Of a stretch of DNA of 64,000 nucleotides, positions 17,158-29,050 are shown piece by piece. Each line of letters opens with the position of its first letter. Positions within the stretch are counted from its first letter, which is position 1. The stretch spans positions 1 through 64,000 of the forward strand of contig JADJHP010000008.1 of NCBI GenBank assembly GCA_016707525.1, given 5' to 3'. The notes below the pieces were generated by a model. It searched no databases, was not told the origin of the DNA, and saw only the letters and a list, made by a program, of their open reading frames with translations. Origin of the DNA: Ignavibacteriota bacterium (GTDB lineage: Bacteria; Bacteroidota; Ignavibacteria; UBA10030; UBA6906). Both the position numbers and the translations under genes were made by a program.

Positions 17158-18817
17158 CAAGATCATCTTCTCCATGGTCGGCGTGGGCAAGGTCTACCCG
17201 CCCAACCGCCAGGTCCTCAAAGGGATCTATCTGTCGTTCTTCTACGGCGCCAAGATCGGCGTGCTCGGCCTCAACGGCTCCGGCAAGAGCTCCCTCCTCC
17301 GCATCATCGCCGGACTGGATAAGGACTATCTCGGCGATATCACCATCCAGAAAGGCATCACGTTCGGATACCTGCCGCAGGAACCGGAACTGGATGTGGC
17401 CAAGACGGTCAAAGACATCGTGGAGGAAGGCGTCGCCGAAACGGCCGCCCTCCTCAAGCAGTATGAGGATGTGAGCAACAAGCTCTCCGATCCCGATGCG
17501 GACTTCGACACGCTCCTCGAGAAGCAGGCGGCACTGCAGGAAAAGATCGACCATGCGAATGCATGGGACCTCGAGAGCCGCCTCGAACAGGCGATGGATG
17601 CCCTGCGCTGCCCCCCCGGCGATACACCGGTGAAGATCCTGTCGGGCGGCGAACGCCGCCGCGTCGCCCTCTGCCGGCTCCTCCTCCAGAACCCGGACGT
17701 CCTGCTGCTCGACGAACCGACGAACCACCTCGATGCCGAATCAGTGGCGTGGCTCGAACACTTCCTCGGCCAGTACCCGGGAACGGTCCTCGCCGTCACC
17801 CACGACCGCTATTTCCTCGACAACGTCGCAGGCTGGATCCTCGAACTCGACCGCGGCGAAGGGATCCCGTTCGAGGGGAACTACTCCTCCTGGCTGGATC
17901 AGAAGCGTGCACGCCTTGCGATCGAAGAGAAGCAGGAATCAAAACGCCAGAAGACCCTCCAGCAGGAACTCGAATGGATCCGGCTGAACCCGAAGGGACA
18001 GCACAACAAGAGCAAGGCCCGAATCTCCGCGTATGAGAAGATGCTCAGCGAAGAATCCGAGAAGCGCAACGAAGAAATGGAGATCTTCATCCCGCCGGGG
18101 CCGCGGTTGGGCACCGTCGTGATCGAAGCACAGGGAGTGTCGAAGGCCTACGGCGAGAACGTGCTGTTCGAGAACCTCAGCTTCCAGCTCCCCCCGGGCG
18201 GCATCATCGGGGTGATCGGCCCGAACGGCGCCGGCAAGACAACACTCTTCAAAATGATCACGGGCCTGGCGACACCGGATGGCGGGTCGTTCAAGATCGG
18301 TGAGACGGTGAAGCTCGGCTACGTGGACCAGAACCGCCCGCTCGACGGCGAGAAGACCATCTGGCAGGAGATCTCAGGCGAACAGGACCTGCTCCAGCTC
18401 GGTCACCGCGAGGTGAATTCACGCGCCTATGTGGCCCGGTTCAATTTCAGCGGCACCGACCAGCAGAAGAAGACCAGCGCGCTCTCCGGCGGCGAGCGGA
18501 ACCGCGTGCATCTCGCCAAGATGCTGAAGGAAGGCGCGAACGTGCTCCTGCTCGATGAGCCCACGAACGATCTGGACGTGCACACGCTCCGCGCGCTGGA
18601 AGAAGCACTGATGAACTTCGCCGGCTGCGCGGTGGTCATTTCCCACGACCGGTGGTTCCTGGATCGCATCGCGACGCACATCCTGGCCTTCGAAGGGGAA
18701 AGCGTTGTTGCCTGGTACGATGGGAACTACTCGGAATATGAAGCCGACAGGAAGAAGCGGCTCGGCATCGAGGCCGATCGGCCACACCGCATCAAATACA
18801 AGCGCCTGATCCGCTAG
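17147..18817 (+). CDS. ettA: energy-dependent translational throttle protein EttA (ABC-F)
   Basis: A 556-residue ABC-F ATPase that binds the ribosomal E site and couples translation to ATP/ADP level. It has two nucleotide-binding domains and no membrane part. Walker A motifs are GLNGSGKSS and GPNGAGKTT, signatures LSGGERRRVAL and LSGGERNRVHL, Walker B motifs LLLDEPTNHLD and LLLDEPTNDLD. The linker with QTLQQELEWIR-like sequence (KTLQQELEWIRLNPKGQ) is the EttA/ABC-F interdomain arm. The opening FSMVGVGKVYPP and the family length (E. coli 555) support EttA over Uup or YheS. It overlaps the end of truA and is followed by a terminator. Confidence 0.95.
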   Translation: MSDNKIIFSMVGVGKVYPPNRQVLKGIYLSFFYGAKIGVLGLNGSGKSSLLRIIAGLDKDYLGDITIQKGITFGYLPQEPELDVAKTVKDIVEEGVAETAALLKQYEDVSNKLSDPDADFDTLLEKQAALQEKIDHANAWDLESRLEQAMDALRCPPGDTPVKILSGGERRRVALCRLLLQNPDVLLLDEPTNHLDAESVAWLEHFLGQYPGTVLAVTHDRYFLDNVAGWILELDRGEGIPFEGNYSSWLDQKRARLAIEEKQESKRQKTLQQELEWIRLNPKGQHNKSKARISAYEKMLSEESEKRNEEMEIFIPPGPRLGTVVIEAQGVSKAYGENVLFENLSFQLPPGGIIGVIGPNGAGKTTLFKMITGLATPDGGSFKIGETVKLGYVDQNRPLDGEKTIWQEISGEQDLLQLGHREVNSRAYVARFNFSGTDQQKKTSALSGGERNRVHLAKMLKEGANVLLLDEPTNDLDVHTLRALEEALMNFAGCAVVISHDRWFLDRIATHILAFEGESVVAWYDGNYSEYEADRKKRLGIEADRPHRIKYKRLIR

Positions 18818-18840
18818 GTCGGAAGGAAGATCCAGAAGCG

Positions 18841-18876
18841 AAAAGAGGAGAGTGCCCGGTGGCCTCTCCTCTTTTT
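18841..18876 (+). terminator. rho-independent terminator after ettA
   Basis: A 12-bp stem (18841-18852 with 18864-18875) ending in a T-run (CTTTTTC), 24 nt after the ettA stop. Confidence 0.8.
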
Positions 18877-18912
18877 CTTTACAGTATCCATTGTCCGTTG
18901 TCCGTTATTGTC

Positions 18913-19241
18913 ATTGCATGATCCATTGTCCGTTGTCCATTCCCCATTGCATGATCCATGGTCCGCTATCCATTCCCCATTGCATGATCCATTGTCCGTT
19001 GTCCATTCCCATTGCATGTTGGTCCGTTATCCATTCCCCATTGCATGATCCATGGTCCGCTATCCATTCCCCATTGCATGATCCATTGTCCGTTGTCCAT
19101 TCCCCATTGCATGATCCATTGTCCGCTATCCATTCCCCATTGCATGATCCATTGTCCGTTATCCATTCCCCATTGCATGATCCATTGTCCGCTATCCATT
19201 CCCCATTGCATGATCCATTGTCCGTTGTCCATTCCCCATTG
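18913..19241. repeat. 33-bp minisatellite, about ten tandem units
   Basis: Ten units of about 33 bp, each beginning ATTGCATG and ending CCATTCCCC. They vary at two places: ATTGTCC or ATGGTCC, and GTTGTCC, GCTATCC or GTTATCC. One unit lacks a C and one has a small deletion. Because 33 is a multiple of three, both strands stay open and would encode 11-residue peptide repeats (MIHCPLSIPHC on plus). There is no ribosome binding site or family match, so I do not call a gene. The array ends at the FecR-protein stop codon. Confidence 0.9.
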
Positions 19242-19949
19242 CTAATTGTTCCTCCTCAACGCCTCGATCCTCGCATTCACCACCGCCGCCTGCGATGAGG
19301 AAAGCCCATCCATCCTCTTGATGGCGTGGTATTCTGTCACGGCCTCTCCCCTCAGGTTCGCCTTCTCCATCGCCGCCGCAAGCGCCAACCGGTTGTCCAC
19401 AATGCCCGCCAGCGACGGGAACAACCGGAATACCTCCATCGTGCGCAGCACGGCGGTCGCCGAGAACCCGTTCTCCAGCAACACCTTCGCACCGTTCAGC
19501 AACGAGCGGCCAACCTGCGGATCGTTCTCCGCGATCGCGCCACGGCCCGCATCCGTCCCGTGCATCACGGCAGCATTGGAGATCTGAGGGCCACCGTTGC
19601 GGTCCGGCTCCGGCGTCGCACGTACCTTCTGCATCGTCAGCTTCAACATCAACTCCTCCTGCGTCAGCTCACGCACATCCGACATGTCCACAATGACGTC
19701 CGCCGGTAACGCCAGTCGACGCACGCTCCCCCCCGATCCCTCCTGCACGAGCAACGTCGCCGATCCGGTCTTCCCCGTCCGCATGGAATCATTCGGGCGG
19801 AGCACATCGCCCGCCGCGACCGTCGTCCACTCTTCCGTGACCCCGTGCCGTACCGTGACCTCACCGTTCATCTTCTGGATCGTGATCGATCCCGCATGCG
19901 CCGCCATCACACCCGACAGCAGCAGCACAAATACGCCTGTCAGTCTCAT
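19242..19949 (-). CDS. FecR-domain exported protein
   Basis: ATG 19949 follows AGGAGG and begins with a signal peptide (MRLTGVFVLLLSGVMAAHAG). The N-terminal half is a FecR-type beta domain: ITIQKMNGEVTVRHG, WTTVAAGDVLRPNDSMRTG, GSATLLVQEGSGGSVRRL. The C-terminal half is helical and TPR-like (GRSLLNGAKVLLENGFSATA, LRGEAVTEYHAIKRM). It probably acts in the periplasm. It is the last gene of a three-gene leftward unit, 11 nt after the barrel-transglutaminase gene. FecR proteins often travel with CHASE2 regulators, and one lies upstream at 24436-27066. Confidence 0.8.
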   Translation of the reverse strand: MRLTGVFVLLLSGVMAAHAGSITIQKMNGEVTVRHGVTEEWTTVAAGDVLRPNDSMRTGKTGSATLLVQEGSGGSVRRLALPADVIVDMSDVRELTQEELMLKLTMQKVRATPEPDRNGGPQISNAAVMHGTDAGRGAIAENDPQVGRSLLNGAKVLLENGFSATAVLRTMEVFRLFPSLAGIVDNRLALAAAMEKANLRGEAVTEYHAIKRMDGLSSSQAAVVNARIEALRRNN

Positions 19950-19960
19950 GATCTCCTCCT

Positions 19961-21979
19961 TCAGTTCACATCCACGATACGGACCCACCCGTGTGCGAGC
20001 CCGAGCCCGATCTCCACATCATCAAAATACCTCTGCGCTCCCGAAGACCATGCCTCATCGAACCCGCGCACGATGACGGTGGTCTCGATGGGGATCCAGA
20101 CCGTCTCCTTCCCCTGCGCGTTCCGCCGGACGACATACCGCTTGGGATTGCCGGCTATCGAGGAGCCGAACCGCGGCTCCACACCACTATCGAACAACAG
20201 ATAGATGTGCGCCTGATCGGGATTGGCCGGCGGAACAACATCCACGAACGCCGTGGGTACCCCGATACTGCTCAGCAGCGACGCAAAACAGACGGTCATA
20301 TCGTCGCAATCCCCACCCCGTTGTTCAAGCGTTTCGGATGGGTACTGCACAACATCCGCGCTGAGCCTCGGGTCGTTCACGTATTGCAGCTTGCCGGCAA
20401 AGGCTGCAATGAGCGTGCGCGCCTTCACGAACTGATCGGGCATGCCTGCCTGTCCCACAAGAGAGTCCCGCCGCCCCAACAACACGTCGCGCGAGTACTT
20501 CAACACCGCCGGATCGTCCGGGGTGACGAAATACCGGAGCGTCAAAACATCCCCGTCCCACGCATTGCGCCCATGGAACAACAGACGCGTCTGGAATCGG
20601 TCGTCATATTCTTCCGCCGGCGTCGCATTCACGAACACATTTCCCTCGCGGATGCTCTGCGTGGAGACACGGTTCACCTGATCGTTGAAAACCGCCATCA
20701 CCGGCACATCGGCCTCGGTCCCTGGAGCCAGATACACCGGCTGCGACTCCGTCGGAGCATCCATCAATCGCTCCACGAAGAAACTCACGCGTGCATGGAT
20801 CGGCCGGTCGGAGATATTGCGCACCTTCGCCATGCCGATCGGTTTGTACGCGAACACCTCCCGGGCAGCCGGATAGACACCCGCGGCAATGGTGACACCC
20901 TCGATGCGCGCGAGACTCTCGCGGATATGCCCGAAGATCGCCCGCACGGACAATGTGATGCGGTCGCGGCTGTACGGATGCATGTCGAGGTTCACGATAT
21001 CACCCGGATCGAAACTCAACGCCGATGTGCTGCCGCGATGCCCGCCGGCATGCAGGAAATGGAAGAATCCCGCATCCACATCAAAGAACTGATAGGACCA
21101 TCCGATCCCAGCCCCAACAGCCGTCAGTGGCGACTGCTCGGCGGTATTGACCGTCGTGCTGCCGCGGATGGCGAATCCTCCCCCGGGCATCCACTCGGCA
21201 CCCAGGGCACCGATGCCTGCAGTGCTCGCCGACGCGTAGAGGCTCAACGTTCGCACGGGCCGTGCGCTCAGGCCTGCTTCGAGGAACACCTTCGAAGGAA
21301 GCCGGTAGGGATCGAGGACACTGTTCACGTCGCCTGACGAGGAACTCATGAGGTTCCGGGCGACAAGTGCAACGGACCAGACGTCGGACGGCTTCCAATG
21401 GAGTCCGAGGTCCGCACACCACGTCGTTCTGCTGTAGGTCTCCTTGGACACGGCAGGATACGAGATCGTGTCGCGGATGATGATCTGATACCGCGTATCG
21501 ATGACACGCTCGTACCGGTTGCGGGCACCGATGCCGACGGAGAACTGTGGAGAGAACCTGTGAGCATAAGCGAGTGCATATGCTTCACGGTAGGTGATCT
21601 CACGATCCGCGGATTCGGGGATATTGGACCCGCCGATCGTCAACACGGGAGGTATCACGAACGAGACTTCCGATCCGGGGGTGTAGCGGAATGCAGCAGC
21701 ATCATCCTCCAGAAAGCGCTTCCCGATCGCAAGCCCATGGAAGACGAACCCGTTCTTCGCCGTCGACGGGTCGCTGTAGGCACCGAAACTCAGGTCCCAG
21801 TCACGGAGCGCTACCAAACCCGCGGGGTTGGTGGAGAACTCCCTTGTATCGCGTACCGCCGCCGGCTGGAAGCCGATGGCAAGCGAACGCGCATCTGCGA
21901 ACGACTGCGCCCACAACTGTCCGCTGCAAGCGAATGCCCCGATCATGAGTATGCCGGCCCGGCAGCGCATCACGGTCAA
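19961..21979 (-). CDS. outer-membrane barrel protein with C-terminal transglutaminase-like domain
   Basis: A 672-residue protein. The signal peptide (ILMIGAFACSGQLWAQS) leads into a PorV/UPF0164-like barrel region: STNPAGLVALRDWDLSFG, FSPQFSVGIGARNRYER, VWSVALVARNLMSS, GIGWSYQFFDVDAGFFHF. A beta-rich middle follows (VRNISDRPIHARVSFFVE). The end is a transglutaminase/cysteine-protease-like domain with RGGDCDDMTVCFASLL (candidate catalytic Cys), DQAHIYLLFDSG (candidate His) and a later Asp. It overlaps the upstream lipoprotein gene by 4 nt (ATGA) and is followed by the FecR gene. A role in envelope assembly is inferred; this domain pairing is unusual. Confidence 0.7.
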   Translation of the reverse strand: MTVMRCRAGILMIGAFACSGQLWAQSFADARSLAIGFQPAAVRDTREFSTNPAGLVALRDWDLSFGAYSDPSTAKNGFVFHGLAIGKRFLEDDAAAFRYTPGSEVSFVIPPVLTIGGSNIPESADREITYREAYALAYAHRFSPQFSVGIGARNRYERVIDTRYQIIIRDTISYPAVSKETYSRTTWCADLGLHWKPSDVWSVALVARNLMSSSSGDVNSVLDPYRLPSKVFLEAGLSARPVRTLSLYASASTAGIGALGAEWMPGGGFAIRGSTTVNTAEQSPLTAVGAGIGWSYQFFDVDAGFFHFLHAGGHRGSTSALSFDPGDIVNLDMHPYSRDRITLSVRAIFGHIRESLARIEGVTIAAGVYPAAREVFAYKPIGMAKVRNISDRPIHARVSFFVERLMDAPTESQPVYLAPGTEADVPVMAVFNDQVNRVSTQSIREGNVFVNATPAEEYDDRFQTRLLFHGRNAWDGDVLTLRYFVTPDDPAVLKYSRDVLLGRRDSLVGQAGMPDQFVKARTLIAAFAGKLQYVNDPRLSADVVQYPSETLEQRGGDCDDMTVCFASLLSSIGVPTAFVDVVPPANPDQAHIYLLFDSGVEPRFGSSIAGNPKRYVVRRNAQGKETVWIPIETTVIVRGFDEAWSSGAQRYFDDVEIGLGLAHGWVRIVDVN

Positions 21980-22854
21980 CGCAGCTCGACAAAAACATTG
22001 TACACCGCGGCAGCCTGACTCAGGACCTTTCCTGCAACGGGCTGCGTCACCGTCGTCACGGTCTTGTTCGCCAGCACAAAGGTGAGAACAAATGTCGTCC
22101 CCGCGGGAAGCTGCGAGAGAAGTTTCGACGGGATCACCCCGCGGCCATTGTTGGTTCGTACACGGAGCTCGATCAGCGGGCGCGTCCGCTTCTTCAGGAC
22201 GTCATAATAGCTGATGATGACGGTCATCTTCCCCTTCCCGCCATTCCAGACGATCGGCATGTTCGAGGAGCGCGGGTGGATCGCACCCCCGCGCGGGGAC
22301 AGCACAGTGAGTGCCTCGGGGGTCCGCTCACCAACGATCAGCACCGGCTGTAAACGGTTGATCACCGTCCAGGTGTACGCATGATCGTGCTGGTAAGAAC
22401 TGGAGAGGTCGGCGAGGTATTCAACGCCGCGTACGATCGCGGAGTCGGACAGGATCGGACGCAGTATCGGGATCCGGTGCGGCACCTTGACCATCAGTGC
22501 CCCGTCCAGAACGACCGATCCGACGTCCCTCCCCACAAAACCCACCGCGGTACTCGAGAGGCGTGCAACACTGTCCGCAAAGAACACGCGGCTGTACGCA
22601 ATGGATCTCTTGACCGACCCGGCATCCCACGTGACCGCATTGATCAGGAACGCGGCGGCAGCCTTGACCTCTTCATCAGGCAGTACACCGGTGGAATCCA
22701 CCGATGCCGTGGCAATGTTCGAATCCGGCAGCGAGACGGCGAACGCTTCGAGGTTCGTCACGGCCGTCTCATCGACGAGCTCGACCTCCGAAGGATGCTT
22801 GCATCCCCCGATGACCAGGGCGAACAAGCTCAACACGACCAGCAGGCGCTTCAT
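21976..22854 (-). CDS. lipoprotein of unknown function
   Basis: ATG 22854, after GGAGAGGG, gives a lipoprotein signal (MKRLLVVLSLFALVIGGCKH) with lipobox IGGC. The 292-residue product contains VTWDAGSVKRSIAYSRVFF, AVGFVGRDVGSVVLDG and a late beta-rich section, IVWNGGKGKMTVIISYYD and TTFVLTFVLANKTVTTV, which looks like an Ig-like or FlgD-like domain. No family assigned. It is the first gene of a unit with the barrel-transglutaminase (ATGA overlap) and FecR proteins. The longer open frame upstream of 22854 has no support. Confidence 0.7.
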   Translation of the reverse strand: MKRLLVVLSLFALVIGGCKHPSEVELVDETAVTNLEAFAVSLPDSNIATASVDSTGVLPDEEVKAAAAFLINAVTWDAGSVKRSIAYSRVFFADSVARLSSTAVGFVGRDVGSVVLDGALMVKVPHRIPILRPILSDSAIVRGVEYLADLSSSYQHDHAYTWTVINRLQPVLIVGERTPEALTVLSPRGGAIHPRSSNMPIVWNGGKGKMTVIISYYDVLKKRTRPLIELRVRTNNGRGVIPSKLLSQLPAGTTFVLTFVLANKTVTTVTQPVAGKVLSQAAAVYNVFVELR

Positions 22855-23226
22855 GGCAACCCTCTCCGGCGACAGACCCTCGCGGTGGATGCGTTCAGGT
22901 GCGGCCGAACGACCCTCCGGACGGCATTCCGTTGTGATCCGTGCACGTGCACGGCGGCCAATTTCTTTCGCAATTCCGGGGTTGTCGCAGATCGATCGAA
23001 GATGCGTGAACATCTGAACTTCGATCGCCTGCGAGAACCGTTGACGCTGTGCATCACACTTCCGACAGGCAATGCCGAAGGCGTCCTTCGGCACACGGAT
23101 CATCCATCCGATGTCATCGATCCGTATTCCCTGTGAAATAATATAGCACATTCCCACACATTTGCATGAACAGCCGCCCCCCGGGGCCGTCAAGCCACCG
23201 GGGGACGTTCTCCCACCACACACGAT
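22855..23226. other. intergenic stretch, nothing recognised
   Basis: About 370 bp between two lipoprotein genes on the minus strand. A GC-rich imperfect inverted repeat around 23172-23205 lies just after the stop of the upstream gene and could be a weak terminator, but no T-run follows. I see no gene or clear promoter. Confidence 0.4.
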
Positions 23227-24207
23227 CTAGAACACCCGGTACGGAACACCCCACCAGCTCACGGAGTACGGTGCGGCATCATCCATCAGGGTCGCACGGG
23301 TGACCGCATCGATGCCCATATGGAACCAGCCCCGGTGGAAATGAACGAACTGTGGTGCCGTACGGGCGATCTCAAACACCCGGGTGTATGTCCCATCGCC
23401 GTTATTGACCTCAGACGCCAGGGCCAGACGGACCCGCTTGTGGTTGTTCCCGCTCACCCCGTACCGCAGGGCGACGAGATCCGTGTCCGCAGAGGCCGAC
23501 ACCACCGTCACCTGGAGCTTCAACCCCTGCCCCGCAAGGTACTCCGGCACATCCTTCCGCCCGCCGTTGAACAGCTTGAGCCAGCGATACCGCAGGAAGT
23601 ACGCATTCGGATCGGTGATGGTGATGGTGTCCGTCGTGGACACGTACAGCACCAGCTTCGTGATCTCGATCTGGTTGTTCGGTGATGCCGTGCCACCTTC
23701 CACCAGCGACGTGGCAACCGGTACCCAGTTCAGCCAGAACCTGTCGGTGCTGCGGTTCACACGCTTGAAGATGACGTTCCGCTTGGACAGGTCGTTGAAC
23801 GGCTTCTCGATCGTGACCGTGTCACCCGTCCCGTTGACGCCACGGATCTTCAGCGTTCCGCTGATGCTCTTGTCGACCATCGCAATGGCGATCGTATCGC
23901 CCGGCTGGATGGTCGTGGTCACCGTCCGCGTTACGCTCGTAACGAACCGGCCCCAGCGGAGCGGGGTGATCGCCGCATCAACCTTGCCGAATGTACCATA
24001 GTCGAAGCTCTCGATCGACTTGTCCGCAAAGGTCTCTTCATCATTCGCTACGAACTCATCGCTCTTGGCAAAGTACTGCATCGCCTGCTCTTCATTCGTC
24101 ACCCCTACCGGAGCGGCCTCGTCCGGCCCATTGTCCTTCTTGCAGCCCGTCACAAGCACACCGGTCAGCATGACCGCTGCCATCAGCACCATCGTGGTTC
24201 GTTTCAT
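23227..24207 (-). CDS. lipoprotein of unknown function
   Basis: ATG 24207 follows GAGGAGGAG and starts a lipoprotein signal (MKRTTMVLMAAVMLTGVLVT then GCKK). The 326-residue product has an acidic N-terminal part (EEQAMQYFAKSDEFVANDEE) followed by beta-rich sequence (RTVTTTIQPGDTIAIAMVD, KLVLYVSTTDTITITDPN, LKLQVTVVSASADTDLVAL) and ends WWGVPYRVF. I do not recognise a family. It sits alone between the CHASE2 regulator and the FecR operon. Confidence 0.75.
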   Translation of the reverse strand: MKRTTMVLMAAVMLTGVLVTGCKKDNGPDEAAPVGVTNEEQAMQYFAKSDEFVANDEETFADKSIESFDYGTFGKVDAAITPLRWGRFVTSVTRTVTTTIQPGDTIAIAMVDKSISGTLKIRGVNGTGDTVTIEKPFNDLSKRNVIFKRVNRSTDRFWLNWVPVATSLVEGGTASPNNQIEITKLVLYVSTTDTITITDPNAYFLRYRWLKLFNGGRKDVPEYLAGQGLKLQVTVVSASADTDLVALRYGVSGNNHKRVRLALASEVNNGDGTYTRVFEIARTAPQFVHFHRGWFHMGIDAVTRATLMDDAAPYSVSWWGVPYRVF

Positions 24208-24435
24208 TGTCTCCTCCTCAAGGAATGTTGTTGTTGGTGGATCTGTCCTGACTGCATTGGCTTCGTTGCACTGCTCAGGACATTTCAACCGGCATGCCAG
24301 ATTTCACGGAAGAGGACAACAGCGGCGTAACTGTATGGATGACAAGCAATTACCGGCACGGCCCATCAGCAGGAGTGTCGAACGCTTCTGCGGGAAGTGC
24401 GGGATTCTGCATACGAAGTGCGGGAAGTGAGGAAT

Positions 24436-27062
<2,627 letters not shown>

Positions 27063-27066
<4 letters not shown>

Positions 27067-28274
27067 TGACGCATGAGCCATTGTTCGGGGTTCTGTTTGT
27101 CGCGGTCTTTCCAGACCTCAAAGTGCAGGCGCGGGCCATCCACCGAATCGCCGCTGCTACCGATCACATCACCCTCGTTGATGACCTGCCCTTCGAGGAC
27201 ATCGATCTCGGCAAGATGCGTATAGATCGTCCGGTAGCCGTCGTGATGATTCAGGATGACGAGGTTGCCATACGACGGGATGAACGAGATCATTGCGACC
27301 TTGCCGGACGCGACCGCCGTGACCGAACTGCCCGGCTGCACGGCAATATCGATGCCGGTGTTCGTGGTCACGGTACGAAGCGTCGGATGGCGGTACGGCC
27401 CGAAGCGGGCAACAATGTTCCCCTCCGTCACCGGCCAACGGAGCCGCCCCTTCTTCAATTCGAATTCGCCCGGCACGACCGGAGCCTCCGGCGTCGGAGG
27501 AAGCTTTTTCGCCGTGGACGTCTCCCGTTCATGCTCGGCCCGCTCGCGCTCCTCTTCGATCAGCCGCGCGATCATGTCCTCCATATCCCGGGCAGCCTTG
27601 ATCTGGCGCTGGATCTGCCGCGCCATCATATTCTTGTCCTTGCGGATCCTGTTCAACGCCTCGCGGCGCTCCCCCGTGAGGACGGCGAGCCTGTCCTCTT
27701 CAGCGCTCTTCTCCGCCAGCAAACGCCGCTCCTCACTCAATTCCTTTTCCGCGCGCACCTGGATCTCAGACAACTGCACCTGTTTCCGCTGGATCCGCCG
27801 CGCATCACTCCGCCGCTGTTCGCTGAACCGGTGAAGGTATTCATTCCGCGCAATGAACTCCTCCACGGACGACGATGCGAACAGGATCTCCATGTCACGC
27901 GTCCGGCCGGTCTTGTACACGGACCGGACGTGCTTTGCATAATGCGCTTTCAGGAAGGCAAGCTGGGCTTCAAAGGACCGCGTGCTCCGACGCGTGGTGT
28001 CGATCCGCGCCTGCAACTGCCGTTCCGCGGCCTTGAGTCGGGTGATCAACTTCCGCACCAGCGTCGCCTTGTTGTCGTACGTGTCCAGCAACTCGAGGGT
28101 CTCCGTCTCGTTCTGCTGCTGGACCTTGACCTTCGCTTCCAGCTCCCGGATCTGCTCGCGGAGCGTCTCCAGTTCATCCTGCTTGCGCTGGATATCCCCC
28201 TGCGGAAGGGCATGGGCACCGCCCAGCACCAGACACATGATGAGGACAACGATCAGACGTGAACGGCGATTCAT
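27063..28274 (-). CDS. EnvC-like murein hydrolase activator with degenerate LytM (M23) domain
   Basis: A 403-residue periplasmic protein: signal peptide (IVVLIMCLVLGGAHA), long coiled coil (about 25-250; KQDELETLREQIRELEAKV, LRKLITRLK-type heptads), then a LytM/M23 domain (GRLRWPVTEGNIVARFGPYR, GIDIAVQPGSSVTAVASGKV, GYRTIYTHL, LHFEVW). Of the canonical zinc ligands, the HxxxD histidine is Asn (TNTGID) and the first His of HxH is Arg (PRLHFE). That matches non-catalytic EnvC-type activators of amidases rather than active endopeptidases. It overlaps the DUF4292 gene upstream and the CHASE2 gene downstream. Confidence 0.85.
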
Positions 28275-29050
28275 GGTTTCGATGACCGGATCTGCGCTGT
28301 ACGCGGGACCGCATACCGGAACGAGAGTTCCGACGGATTCAATGTCAGGTCGTTATAGTAGACCGAGAGCTGCCGACCCTCGGTCGGAAATGACAACGAG
28401 ATCTCACGGGGCATCCGCATTCCATCCTCTTCCATCGGACGCGACGTTTCCGCCCAGACCGACATCCCATTGCCGTTCCGCGAATATCTGCTCACCAGCG
28501 CCGTTGCAGGGTCCACCCAGAAGGTCTGGGTATCGCGCTGCGCCGTGTACGACAACACGAAGTGCTCATCGTCGACGGCATACCGTGCGGGAACAGCCCC
28601 GGCGGGAAAACGGAAGGCTCCGGTGAACGCATCCAACACCTGTTCCACGGTCAATGCGAAGGGAATGGCCCAACGGATCTCTCCCGTGGATGGGTCGCCC
28701 GCATAGACCGTGTTCTCGAGCCGGTTGAACATCACATACTGCGTACGGCTGAGGAAGAGGAAGCCGGCGTCGAGCCCGAACGGCCCCTCGAACCGGATAA
28801 GCAACGAATCCGGTTTTTTGAGCGAGAGCGTGAAGAACGCCGACCCACCCATGCCCGGGCCTTCGAACGAGACCGTCCCGGAACCGGTGAGCGAGGTGAT
28901 ACGCGAGCCGTTGGCTGTCACGCGCGACACCACGGTTGCGGGCGGGACCTTCTGCGTATCAAGCACCAGCTCCGCCGCTCTGGGCGAGCACCCGGCGAGC
29001 ATCGCACCCAGAAGAAGGACAGCGAGGGTACGCGTCGGACCGGACGTCAT
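28271..29050 (-). CDS. DUF4292 lipoprotein (LolB-like fold)
   Basis: A 259-residue lipoprotein (lipobox LAGC in VLLLGAMLAGCSP). The body matches the DUF4292 pattern: SLTGSGTVSFEGPGMGGSAF, FTLSLKKPDSLLIRFEGPFG, FLFLSRTQYVMFNRLENTVY, WAIPFALTVEQVLDAFTGAF. It resembles the LolA/LolB lipoprotein-carrier fold, so a role in outer-membrane lipid or lipoprotein handling is plausible but inferred. ATGA overlaps join it to the TPR gene upstream and the EnvC-like gene downstream. Confidence 0.85.
   Translation of the reverse strand: MTSGPTRTLAVLLLGAMLAGCSPRAAELVLDTQKVPPATVVSRVTANGSRITSLTGSGTVSFEGPGMGGSAFFTLSLKKPDSLLIRFEGPFGLDAGFLFLSRTQYVMFNRLENTVYAGDPSTGEIRWAIPFALTVEQVLDAFTGAFRFPAGAVPARYAVDDEHFVLSYTAQRDTQTFWVDPATALVSRYSRNGNGMSVWAETSRPMEEDGMRMPREISLSFPTEGRQLSVYYNDLTLNPSELSFRYAVPRTAQIRSSKP

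Noticed and set aside
18852..19298. Long open frames over the 33-bp repeats with peptide repeats on both strands
   Set aside because: They follow from a repeat unit that is a multiple of three; there is no ribosome binding site, and the frame ends in the FecR gene on the other strand.
22855..23223. N-terminal extension of the lipoprotein gene at 21976
   Set aside because: The lipoprotein signal starts at ATG 22854 with a ribosome binding site; the extension would bury it.
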